A stretch of 6,090 nucleotides of DNA from positions 1 to 6,090 of the forward strand of contig JAJZZU010000172.1 of NCBI GenBank assembly GCA_021797365.1, read 5' to 3'. The stretch is from Pseudomonadota bacterium (lineage in GTDB: Bacteria; Pseudomonadota; Gammaproteobacteria; Acidiferrobacterales; Acidiferrobacteraceae). The number at the start of each line of letters is the position of its first letter. Position 1 is the first letter of the stretch. Both the position numbers and the translations under genes were made by a program. This document shows, in pieces, positions 1 through 6,090 of this stretch. The notes beneath the pieces were generated by a model. The model was not told the origin of the DNA. It was given only the letters and a program-made list of their open reading frames with translations, and did no database searches.

Positions 1-550
1 GCGCGGCGAGCGTCTCGTTGCGCGCAAGCCGCGCGATGCCAGGCCACGCCACGAGCCCGAGGAGCAGGGCGAGGCTGGTCTCGTTAAGCGGTACGATGGC
101 CGCGAAAAATATCATCAGAACGAGTGCCGGGATGGCAAGCAGGGTGTCGAGCAGGCGCATGAGTACGCGGTCGAGCCATGCCGGTCCAAGGCCGGCGGTC
201 ATGCCGTACAGGAGGCCCGCGAGCAGGCCTATGGCCGAGGCCCACAGCGATATGGCAAGCGTCGCCTGCCCCCCGCGCATGAGACGCGCGAGGACATTGC
301 GCCCCAGGGCATCAGTCCCGAGCGGGAAGCGCGCGTCCGGGGCGGCCAGGATGTGGTGGGCGTGGATGGCGAGCGGGTCGTGCGGGTAGAGCAGGGGCCC
401 GATCCAGGAAAAGAGAACGAGGACGAGGAACAAGACGCCCCCGCCCACGTCGGCGCGTAGCTTGCCGAGGGTCGCAGGCCAATGCCTGCGTCTCGGGAAC
501 AGGCCGCCTGGGTGCGCGGCGGGCCGGGCCCGTGCAGTATCGTCAGTCAT
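1..550 (-). CDS. DppC/OppC-type ABC transporter permease, 3'-truncated by the window edge
   Basis: Inner-membrane permease subunit of a peptide/nickel-type ABC importer; it would pair with the neighbouring DppB-type subunit to form the channel. I translated 183 residues from the ATG at 550. A hydrophobic first membrane segment lies at about residues 36-55. It is followed by the family signature FPLGTDALGRNVLARL at residues 75-90, which matches the HPLGTDxxGRDVLSRL motif of DppC/OppC proteins. Further helices follow, with the conserved stretch RLLDTLLAIPALVL at about 132-145, and WPGIARLARNE at about 169-179, where the EAA loop that contacts the ATPase begins. The frame is open to base 1, so roughly the last third is missing. 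The start ATG overlaps the stop of the upstream permease by 8 bases and has no evident Shine-Dalgarno, which suggests translational coupling. Substrate unknown. Confidence 0.95.
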   Translation of the reverse strand, partial: MTDDTARARPAAHPGGLFPRRRHWPATLGKLRADVGGGVLFLVLVLFSWIGPLLYPHDPLAIHAHHILAAPDARFPLGTDALGRNVLARLMRGGQATLAISLWASAIGLLAGLLYGMTAGLGPAWLDRVLMRLLDTLLAIPALVLMIFFAAIVPLNETSLALLLGLVAWPGIARLARNETLAA

Positions 551-1490
551 AACGCACGCGCACGTCGAGCACGGTATTCACGAGGTCGGCGGCGAGGTTG
601 CCAAGGATCGTCAGCACCCCGATCAGAAGGACGATGGCGGTGAGGGTGGGGTAGTCCTGTTCCAGTGCCGAGCGCCACAACAGCCATCCGAGCCCCGGAT
701 AATTGAACACGCTCTCGGTCAACACCCCGCCCACGACCAATGACGGGATCATCATGCCGATCACGGTCACGAGCGGGCGCACGGCATTGCGCAGAACATG
801 GCGATAAGCGATGCGCAACGGCCCAAGCCCGCGCGCCTGCGCGGCGCGGACATAGTCCTGCCGGTATTCATCGCGCACCTGATGGCCGAAATAGCGCGAC
901 AATCCGGCGGCAAGCGGCAGCGCCAGCGTCACCGCCGGCAGCGCCAGATGGCGCCATAGGCTCGCAAGTCCGGGTGAGCGCGCGGTGTCACCGAGCCCGC
1001 CGGGGGGCAGCCAGGCGAGATCGGCCGCGAATACCAGGATCAGGACTGTGCCCACGAAGAACGTGGGTAGCGAGTAGCCGATGATCTGCCAGGCGCCGAT
1101 GATGCGCCCCAGGTCGCGGCTGCGTGCCCCTTGCGCGAGACCGAGCGCGATAGCGAGCAGGATCGCCGTGGTTGCGGCCACCGCATCCAAAAGCAAGGTA
1201 TTGTGGAGATAGGAGCCGATCAGATCGACGACCGGCGCGTGCTGCGTGAATGAGTAACCGAGGTTGCCATGCAGCACATGGTTCCACCATGTGAGGTACT
1301 GGCGCCAGATGGGGTGATCGAGCCCCATCTGGCGGTTCAGGGCCGCTACCGCCGCCGGCGTGGCATGGACGCCCAGTATGCTGTAGGCGGGCCCCCCGGG
1401 GGTGGCGTAGATCATGAAGAACACCAGGGTCACGAGCAGCGCGAGCGACAAAAGCGAGCTGCCGAGTCTTAGGAGGAGCGCCCTTTTCAT
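543..1490 (-). CDS. DppB/OppB-type ABC transporter permease
   Basis: Inner-membrane permease subunit of a peptide/nickel-type importer. From the ATG at 1490 it is 315 residues, the usual size of DppB. It begins MKRALLLRLGSSLL with a first membrane helix at about residues 10-29. The periplasmic segment carries the family pattern MGLDHPIWRQYLTW (55-68) and HGNLGYSF (74-81). The ATPase-contacting EAA loop is clear at 212-240 (DYVRAAQARGLG, then RHVLRNAVRPL), followed by SVFNYPGLGWLLW (260-272) and the typical C-terminus DVRVRYD. The frame extends upstream to a TTG at 1580, but that would overlap the binding-protein gene by 50 bases and add a hydrophilic leader unlike DppB, so I chose the ATG. 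It follows the binding-protein stop by 40 bases and overlaps the next permease by 8. The Shine-Dalgarno is weak and GC-rich. Confidence 0.95.
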   Translation of the reverse strand: MKRALLLRLGSSLLSLALLVTLVFFMIYATPGGPAYSILGVHATPAAVAALNRQMGLDHPIWRQYLTWWNHVLHGNLGYSFTQHAPVVDLIGSYLHNTLLLDAVAATTAILLAIALGLAQGARSRDLGRIIGAWQIIGYSLPTFFVGTVLILVFAADLAWLPPGGLGDTARSPGLASLWRHLALPAVTLALPLAAGLSRYFGHQVRDEYRQDYVRAAQARGLGPLRIAYRHVLRNAVRPLVTVIGMMIPSLVVGGVLTESVFNYPGLGWLLWRSALEQDYPTLTAIVLLIGVLTILGNLAADLVNTVLDVRVRYD

Positions 1491-1530
1491 GGCCGGCCGC
1501 CGCCCGTTTGCGGACACTGTCGGGAACACG

Positions 1531-3207
1531 TCATCGGTTGCGCCTTCCGATCCATAGGTATTGGGGCTCGAAACCGCCAATCGACGAGTAGGCGCGCTTA
1601 AGGCCGTGTATGTCGGCGCGTGCTTCTATGACATGGCGTTGACCGGGAAGGACGAGCAGCGGCTGGGTCTTTATGAAGTAGTCCTCGTAGCGATAGATGG
1701 CCCTCTTGCCGGATGCGGTGGGGACGGCATCGAGCAAGGCGTCCATGCGACGGCTGCAGTAATGATAGAAGTTGTTGGCCCCGCCACAACCAAAAATGTT
1801 GCGCGCGCTCGGATAGACGCTCAACCCCCAGGCGAGGTAGATGGCGTCCCATTTCGTGGCGTCCGGCCCCTGGGTCATGGCCACGATCTCGTTGAAGGGC
1901 TTTTCACGCAGGCGCATGTCGATGCCGACCTTGGCGAGCATGTCTTTTATGAGCGTCGGACCGCGGACCTGACCAGGCGGCAGCAGGGCCGTGAACGCGA
2001 GTCGATGCCCACCCTTTTCGCGGATGCCATCCGCGCCCCGGTGCCAGCCGGCGGCCCGCAGCAGGCGGCGCGCAAGGCGCGGGTCGTAGGCACCGGTGCG
2101 CTCGAGGCGGCGCGCGAGCGGCGAGAGATAGGTAGGTGGTCGCGGCGGGATCGGGCCGTAGTCGCGCACGCCCTGCCCGTAGTACTGCACGCGGATCAGG
2201 AGGCGCTGGCGGATGGCATGCATCATGGCCACACGCACACGCGCATCATGCACGAAGGCGATTGCCGGGTTGGCGTAATCGAAGCCCAGGTAATTGAACC
2301 CCCATACCGGACCCACCGTACGTTCACGGAAACCCCGGAGGGTGCGGCGCCCGGGGAAGAGCTTGTGGGGAAGATCGGCAATCTGGATCTTACCGGTCTT
2401 CAGACCAAAGAAGATCGACTCGGGATTGTGCAGGAAGCGCATGACCAGCCGATGGAGATAGGGCTTATCGGGGCCCGTAAAGCGGTGATTGGGTCCGAAG
2501 GTGACATAGCGTCCGGCGACGAAGGATACCAATCGGAAGGGCCCGTCGACGATGCGGAAGAAGCGCGGGTCGGCGAGGTGATCGTAGAGGCCGGTGATCG
2601 AGACATGTCGCCAGGCGGCCGCCGGCAGGGGTGTCAGCAGCGCAAGCCCATTCAGAATGAACCAGTGCGGATTGACCGGGCTTTTTAGGGTGATGCGCAG
2701 ACGGTAAGGACCGAGCACCTGGAACGAGGTCACGTCCGTGGGGATGCCGCCGACTCCGTAGTTGGCGAACTGTGGCCCCAGGCGCTGAATCATATGGTAG
2801 GTGTAGGCCACATCCGCGGTCGTCACCGGCGCCCCGTCGGACCACCGCCAATGGCGCCATAGGGTGACGGTGAAAATCCTATGGCCGGGACTGACCGTGA
2901 TGCGTCGCGCGATACTCAAGGTCTTGTTGATATGGAATCGGCGCGTCACCCATACGAGCGGTTGATAGAGTAGTCCCGCTGCTTGCTGATCGAAGGCCGA
3001 CGAGATCAGGAGCGGGTTGAAGCCGTTCACCGCCGCCGGCGGCGAGAGCCCCACCCCGGGCACCGTGACCACCGTTCCGCCATGGACCGGATCGAGGATC
3101 GGGGCGTGTGTCGCGTGGGCGCTTGCCGCCAACGCGTATAAGCCGCCGCCCAACACCGCCCGTGCTATCCGGTACCGCAAGGCCATGCCTGGCCCCCATC
3201 TCGTCAT
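1531..3207 (-). CDS. Periplasmic substrate-binding protein of a peptide-type ABC importer (SBP_bac_5 family)
   Basis: Captures the substrate, probably a peptide or similar small molecule, in the periplasm and delivers it to the two permeases encoded downstream. The protein is 558 residues, within the usual family range. The N-terminus is a Sec signal peptide: basic start, hydrophobic core AVLGGGLYALAA, and a likely AxA cleavage near residues 30-35. No lipobox cysteine is present, so the protein should be soluble. Family marks are FNPLL (63-67), LLYQPLV (79-85), the signature WSDGAPVTTADVAYTY (122-137), GPFRLVSF (222-229), FNYLGFDYANP (304-314) with DARVRVAMMHAI (321-332), and YDPRLARRLLRAAGW (374-388). 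An internal ATG at 3186 (residue 8) gives a more typical signal peptide and follows a G-rich run, so it may be the true start. First gene of the visible operon; I found no convincing promoter. Substrate specificity cannot be read. Confidence 0.95.
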   Translation of the reverse strand: MTRWGPGMALRYRIARAVLGGGLYALAASAHATHAPILDPVHGGTVVTVPGVGLSPPAAVNGFNPLLISSAFDQQAAGLLYQPLVWVTRRFHINKTLSIARRITVSPGHRIFTVTLWRHWRWSDGAPVTTADVAYTYHMIQRLGPQFANYGVGGIPTDVTSFQVLGPYRLRITLKSPVNPHWFILNGLALLTPLPAAAWRHVSITGLYDHLADPRFFRIVDGPFRLVSFVAGRYVTFGPNHRFTGPDKPYLHRLVMRFLHNPESIFFGLKTGKIQIADLPHKLFPGRRTLRGFRERTVGPVWGFNYLGFDYANPAIAFVHDARVRVAMMHAIRQRLLIRVQYYGQGVRDYGPIPPRPPTYLSPLARRLERTGAYDPRLARRLLRAAGWHRGADGIREKGGHRLAFTALLPPGQVRGPTLIKDMLAKVGIDMRLREKPFNEIVAMTQGPDATKWDAIYLAWGLSVYPSARNIFGCGGANNFYHYCSRRMDALLDAVPTASGKRAIYRYEDYFIKTQPLLVLPGQRHVIEARADIHGLKRAYSSIGGFEPQYLWIGRRNR

Positions 3208-3270
3208 CTTTGCGCATCATGCCAAAGACGTGCGTCCGGCGCGACCATAGGCGACGAAAGGCCCCGGCGC

Positions 3271-3465
3271 TTAGTCGCCGGTCTCGTGCGCGTAGTCGGG
3301 GCAGCGCGCCGCGCCACCGACGATCTTCCTTGGCGTCCGATCCGGTGCGTGTGCCCCGGGACCATCCCACGGCGCGCGCAGATCGTCGCGCGTAAAGCCG
3401 TCATGCCGTCCGTTGATGATCATCGGGCGGCGGCTAGTGCAGCGGTCGCCCGGGTTGTGGCGCAT
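3271..3465 (-). CDS. Possible small hypothetical protein upstream of the binding-protein gene
   Basis: A 64-codon frame from an ATG at 3465, with a second in-frame ATG at 3423 giving 50 codons. I do not recognise the product. It is hydrophilic, rich in Arg, Asp, Gly and Pro, with two cysteines and no membrane segment or signal peptide. Codon use looks coding-like: counting the 50 codons from 3423 by eye, GC is about 72, 58 and 78 percent at positions 1, 2 and 3, as expected for a gene in GC-rich DNA. Against it, neither start has a well-placed Shine-Dalgarno (AGGA lies only one base before the first ATG), and it overlaps another open frame. It ends 63 bases before the binding-protein start on the same strand, so it could be co-transcribed. 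It could equally be a gene remnant or chance. Confidence 0.28.
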   Translation of the reverse strand: MRHNPGDRCTSRRPMIINGRHDGFTRDDLRAPWDGPGAHAPDRTPRKIVGGAARCPDYAHETGD

Positions 3466-3776
3466 ATCCTGTCAAAGGCGGGGGGCGAGCCGCCATCGGC
3501 GTCCTGATCCCCCAGGAATGCGATACTTCGGGTGTGGTCGTCCTGGTGGCGGGTCACGACAGTCAACAACTCGGTATTATGCCGACATCGGCATAATACC
3601 GAGTTGTTGACTATTGTCAGGTTGCGCACCAGATAGGGCTCCGCTTCGTCCTCGGCAATCGGCGGGTGCTTCGCATCGAGCCTATGGTGAGGCAGGGCGC
3701 GTTCCGGGGCCGCGCCGACCTCCGCGCCGGTATCGAGGGAGGCAATTGGCCGGGGAGCGGATGTTTTCGGATGATA
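3420..3776 (-). pseudogene. ATG-less open frame, possible gene remnant containing the large palindrome
   Basis: On the minus strand the frame is open from just after a TAA (3777-3779) to a TGA at 3420-3422, 118 sense codons, with no ATG; the only conventional alternatives are a GTG at 3629 and a few CTG codons. Its first part is protein-like and acidic, for example IAEDEAEPYLVRNL at about codons 40-53, and shows a coding-type codon pattern: about 84, 45 and 82 percent GC at positions 1, 2 and 3 over 38 codons upstream of the palindrome. That pattern weakens after the palindrome (about 70, 64 and 73 percent). The exactly antiparallel plus-strand frame shares codon boundaries, so GC alone does not settle the strand. 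One reading is a decayed gene interrupted by the palindrome, perhaps continuing in the shifted frame starting at 3465. I do not recognise the protein. Confidence 0.17.
3561..3612. repeat. Perfect 25-base inverted repeat with a 2-base centre
   Basis: The left arm (3561-3585) begins agtcaacaactcgg and ends tatgccga. The right arm (3588-3612) is its exact reverse complement, and only the bases ca (3586-3587) separate them. Pairing stops at 3560/3613. Each arm is less GC-rich (11 of 25) than the surrounding DNA. Within each arm is a 15-base near-palindrome, TCGGYATTATGCCGA-like (3571-3585 and 3588-3602), so the site has two levels of symmetry. No T-run follows on either strand, so a normal rho-independent terminator is unlikely. 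It could be a binding site for a dimeric or tetrameric DNA-binding protein, two abutting transposon-type ends, a miniature element, or a strong RNA hairpin. The symmetry is directly seen; the function is not known. Confidence 0.95.
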
Positions 3777-3792
3777 TTATCCAAGGGATTCC

Positions 3793-3809
3793 GTATCCTA
3801 TCAGGATAC
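3793..3809. promoter_or_regulatory. 17-base palindrome abutting a GTG start, candidate operator or start-masking hairpin
   Basis: Perfect 7-base arms gtatcct and aggatac surround atc, and the site ends one base before the GTG at 3811. The right arm contains AGGA (3803-3806), a possible Shine-Dalgarno four bases from that GTG, so a repressor or an RNA hairpin here could control translation or transcription. An AT-rich stretch gatattat (3773-3780) just upstream could serve as a -10 region, but I see no matching -35. The TATCC...GGATA half-sites recall operators of some XRE-type antitoxins, but the spacing differs from the HipB consensus and no such protein is encoded nearby. Confidence 0.4.
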
Positions 3810-3810
3810 C

Positions 3811-3996
3811 GTGAACGAACCCGGCCTTTTTGCCCTCCCATTTCCGGACCTTTGGGCCCTGGCCTATGAAGACGAGGATCCCTTGGCGCTCGCCGTGCTC
3901 GAGCGGCGTGTGGCCCTCATGCGGGCCCATGACCCCCCATGCCGGATCATGACCGGCGCTACAAGCGGGCGCATAAAGAAGGACTCAACTAAGTAG
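3811..3996 (+). CDS. Possible small hypothetical protein, GTG start
   Basis: A 61-codon frame from a GTG at 3811 to TAG at 3994-3996. I do not recognise it. The first 40 residues look like a real protein: hydrophobic and acidic, with FPDLWALAYEDEDPLAL and then a likely helix AVLERRVALMRAHD. The last 20 or so are basic and polar. Third codon positions are mostly G or C, as in the sure genes. The start is favoured by AGGA four bases upstream, inside the 17-base palindrome; the in-frame stop upstream is at 3772-3774. It is the only plus-strand candidate here and converges on the ATPase gene, ending 31 bases from that gene's stop. Possible readings are a small regulator, an orphan antitoxin-like protein, or the 5' remnant of a longer gene. 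No homology can be claimed. Confidence 0.3.
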   Translation: MNEPGLFALPFPDLWALAYEDEDPLALAVLERRVALMRAHDPPCRIMTGATSGRIKKDSTK

Positions 3997-4027
3997 GCAA
4001 GGTCGCGCACGCCTCGGGGCTCGTCGA

Positions 4028-6090
4028 CTAGCGGCGTGCCCGACGGAGATTGGCCGCCGCCTCACGCGCCCTGTCGGCACACAGGTGGTTGCCCTGTTCG
4101 CGGGCACGTATCTCGGCCTCACGCATAAGCGCGAGCGCGGTTTTGCGCATCCGTGGATCGCGAAGCCGCCGATGCCACAGGCCGTCTTGCAGCAAGAGGT
4201 CTGGCAGCATGAAGTACGCCCCAGTGGTGTCGATAAGCTCACGCGCGCGACGCATGGCCTCCGGGAACCCCGGATCGCCCGCGGCGAGCAGGGCCGCGCA
4301 TTGGATCGTGGCGCAAAATGCGAGTCCGCTACGCCACATCGTCTCGATGCCCAAAAGCGCGGTGGCCAGGTGGCGGGCGGCATCCTCCGTCCAATCGCCG
4401 GCCTCCGCGCGCGTCCACGCCCGATATATCGAGCCCACCGTCGCCCACAACGTGAGCGAGGCCTCGACGCAGACCTCCTCCAGGCGCGCTACGACCCGTT
4501 CGGCGCGCCCGAGGTCCCGCTTGAAGAATGCCAGCGCCCCGTGGATCGTGAGCACATAGGCAATGGTGACATGGACGCCGGAATCTTCGGCCTCGCGCTC
4601 GAGTTCATCGATCTCCCCGAGGCTTTGTTCCAGGCGCCCCTGGGCGAGGCGGGTGATGGTCCGGTAGGCGCGCAGGCTTACGGCGATGTCCTCGCCGAGG
4701 AGCTTGCGACTCAAGGCATGGAACTCGCGCCGGCATTCCCGGATACCATCTTCCAGGGCCGTCGCGGACGCCTCGATTCGTCCTTGCCACAAAAGCGAGA
4801 CCCCTTGGGCGAAGCGCCCGGCGGCCACGCCAAAGCGCGGTTCCTCGCATTCGTAGGCGGCGTCGGCCAAGGTGTCCGCGGCGCGCTCGGCCTTACGCAT
4901 GTCGCCAAATCCAAAGGCGTCAAGCCACGCGGCGCGTAACACGAGATAACGTGGCGGGCCGGTCACATCATACCGTTCACAAAGCGCCAGCAGGCGTGCC
5001 AGGTTGGCGCGGATGCGCTCGCTCGTAAAGCCCTCCACGCCCCACGCGATGGCCGCGAAGTCGCAGCGGATGGCGAGCTCATGACGCCAGAAGGCCTCGG
5101 CATCGATCGATTCCTCGATGGCGTTGAGGGCCGCGGTCAGGTGCAGCAGTGCAGTTTGCGGTGCCAGCAGGGTGGCCGCGCGCCGGGCCGCCAGTCGCCA
5201 ATAGATGAGGCCCTCACCCAGGTCGCCGCCACGGGTGAAGTGCTCGGCGAGGCGTTCTGGATAGGCCGCGCTCCAGCGCGCATCCTGACTCAGGAGCAGG
5301 GCCGCCTTGTGGTGCCAGCTGCGCGCCTGTTCGCGCGTGAGCGTAGCCCGCGCCGCCTCGAAATAGAGCGCGTGCGCAAACCGCGTCTGCCCCTCGTTGT
5401 CGCACACCAGGACGCCCGCATCCTTCAACACCCCGCACGACCGCGTGAAGTGGTCTTCCGGGGAGGCCCATAGGCGGGCGAGATGCTCGGACGGGAACGA
5501 CTGCCCGAGGATGGATGCGGCCTGAGCCAGGCCCGCGGCCGGGCCCAAGGCGTAGATCCGCCCGACCAGGATCTCTTGGAGGGTGTCGGGGATCGGCGTT
5601 TGCGCATCGTTCGCGGAGTGCGCCAGATGGGCGATGGTCCTAAGGAACAGCGGCGTGCCGGCAGCCCGCTCGACGATCAATCGCCGCACCCTCACCGGTA
5701 TCTCGGGGGCGACATCGGAGACGAGCTGTGCGGCCGCCTCCATCGACAGCGGCTTCAAGGAGAGCTCAATGGCGGCGAGCCCGGCTGGCGTCGGCAGCGC
5801 GCCGCGTCCACGGGACGCGAGAACGACCAGGCATGGGAGGCGTACTATCTTCGTGATGAAGAGCGCCAGAAGCTCCATCGAGCTGGCGTCGGCCCATTGG
5901 ACATCGTCGACGATGATGACGCGTGCCACCTCGTTTAGGCCATTGGCGAGAACCTCCAACACACCCTCATACAAGACCTCCTTGAAATCCGCCGTGGCGG
6001 TGCGTGTCTCGATCACCGGATCTAAGACCGGTATACCAAGCCACGCCGCCCACACATCCACGAGCCACGCATCGCGTATGCCCCGCTCGC
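4028..6090 (-). CDS. STAND/AAA_16-type ATPase with helical-repeat C-terminus, 5'-truncated by the window edge
   Basis: C-terminal part of a large signal-transduction-type NTPase. The frame is open to the right edge; GTG at 6061 is an internal valine rather than a demonstrated start, because in-frame codons upstream read ERGIRDAWL. Numbering from that valine, 677 residues are visible. Walker B is VIIVDDVQWAD at 48-58 (bases 5888-5920), the usual form in AAA_16/MalT-like ATPases. It is followed by LVVLASRGRG (78-87), LKPLSMEAAAQLV (102-114), GTPLFLRTIAHL (135-146) and IPDTLQEILVGRI (157-169), all typical of this NTPase and its following helical module. From about 220 to the end it is alpha-helical and Ala/Leu/Arg-rich, consistent with TPR-like repeats. 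It ends NLRRARR with no LuxR-type helix-turn-helix. Walker A and any N-terminal effector (cyclase, kinase or DNA-binding domain) lie outside. Role and ligand unknown. Confidence 0.88.
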   Translation of the reverse strand, partial: ERGIRDAWLVDVWAAWLGIPVLDPVIETRTATADFKEVLYEGVLEVLANGLNEVARVIIVDDVQWADASSMELLALFITKIVRLPCLVVLASRGRGALPTPAGLAAIELSLKPLSMEAAAQLVSDVAPEIPVRVRRLIVERAAGTPLFLRTIAHLAHSANDAQTPIPDTLQEILVGRIYALGPAAGLAQAASILGQSFPSEHLARLWASPEDHFTRSCGVLKDAGVLVCDNEGQTRFAHALYFEAARATLTREQARSWHHKAALLLSQDARWSAAYPERLAEHFTRGGDLGEGLIYWRLAARRAATLLAPQTALLHLTAALNAIEESIDAEAFWRHELAIRCDFAAIAWGVEGFTSERIRANLARLLALCERYDVTGPPRYLVLRAAWLDAFGFGDMRKAERAADTLADAAYECEEPRFGVAAGRFAQGVSLLWQGRIEASATALEDGIRECRREFHALSRKLLGEDIAVSLRAYRTITRLAQGRLEQSLGEIDELEREAEDSGVHVTIAYVLTIHGALAFFKRDLGRAERVVARLEEVCVEASLTLWATVGSIYRAWTRAEAGDWTEDAARHLATALLGIETMWRSGLAFCATIQCAALLAAGDPGFPEAMRRARELIDTTGAYFMLPDLLLQDGLWHRRLRDPRMRKTALALMREAEIRAREQGNHLCADRAREAAANLRRARR

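Larger units (their letters stand above)
3208..4027. other. Gap between the importer operon and the ATPase gene
   Basis: About 820 bases without a confidently identifiable gene. The minus-strand ATPase gene ends on its right and the minus-strand importer genes begin on its left. It contains a perfect 25-base-arm inverted repeat (3561-3612), a 17-base palindrome (3793-3809), two small possible genes and one ATG-less open frame, listed separately. A weak hairpin with 6-base arms (3250-3255 and 3274-3279, ggcgac/gtcgcc) lies just upstream of the binding-protein start and overlaps the end of the small minus-strand frame. A 10-base palindrome gatgatcatc is at 3415-3424. I saw no tRNA, CRISPR array or transposase, and no rho-independent terminator with a T-run. 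Confidence 0.7.

Noticed and set aside
1304..1333. Perfect 11-base inverted repeat with an 8-base loop inside the DppB-type gene
   Set aside because: It falls on codons for the conserved QMGLDHPIW segment, so protein constraint plus chance is the simplest explanation. A smaller one at 1275-1293 was set aside for the same reason.
1491..1580. N-terminal extension of the DppB-type permease to a TTG at 1580
   Set aside because: The extension is hydrophilic, overlaps the preceding gene by 50 bases and uses a weak start codon, while the ATG at 1490 gives a standard DppB N-terminus.
1561..2688. 375-codon plus-strand open frame
   Set aside because: It lies entirely opposite the well-supported binding-protein gene. 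Long antisense frames are common in GC-rich DNA, and its translation shows no recognisable domain.
3208..3230. Sigma-54-like GG...GC pattern upstream of the binding-protein gene
   Set aside because: The sequence TTGGCATGATGCGC has the wrong spacing between the GG and GC elements and sits too close to the start codon.
3561..3612. Reading the large palindrome as a Xer dif site, an integron attC site or a rho-independent terminator
   Set aside because: ATTATG/CATAAT resembles part of a dif half-site, but the 11-6-11 layout is missing. attC core boxes do not match. No T-run follows the stem on either strand.
3941..3957. Near-palindrome gccgg...ccggc as a shared terminator between the convergent small gene and the ATPase gene
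   Set aside because: The arms are only 5 bases, it lies inside the small frame, and no T-run follows in either direction.
4085..4939. 284-codon plus-strand open frame, and a similar 151-codon one at 5483-5938
   Set aside because: Both are opposite the ATPase gene, whose motifs are clear; the plus-strand translations look like reverse-complement shadows.

Overview
The window is GC-rich DNA from a bacterium, probably a Gram-negative proteobacterium. The substrate-binding protein carries a cleavable signal peptide without a lipobox cysteine, as expected for a soluble periplasmic protein. No gene here fixes the genus.

Left half (1-3207, all minus strand, read right to left): three genes of a peptide/nickel-type (Dpp/Opp-like) ABC importer. 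In transcription order they are a family 5 periplasmic substrate-binding protein, a DppB/OppB-type permease, and a DppC/OppC-type permease that runs off the left edge. The two permease genes overlap by 8 bases. No transporter ATPase gene is in view; in this family such genes usually follow the permeases, so they may lie past position 1. The substrate cannot be read from the sequence.

Middle (3208-4027): about 820 bases with no confidently identifiable gene. It holds a perfect 52-base inverted repeat (two 25-base arms around a 2-base centre), a 17-base palindrome directly in front of a possible 61-codon plus-strand gene, a possible 64-codon minus-strand gene, and a longer minus-strand open frame without an ATG that may be a gene remnant.

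Right part (4028-6090, minus strand): the C-terminal part of a large STAND/AAA_16-type ATPase with a Walker B motif and a long helical-repeat tail. Its frame stays open to the right edge, so the N-terminus and Walker A motif lie outside. It lacks the C-terminal LuxR-type helix-turn-helix seen in MalT-like regulators. Whether it regulates the transporter is unknown.

I see a normal importer operon beside a signalling-type ATPase. The only clearly unexplained structure is the palindromic gap between them; I do not claim a new system.
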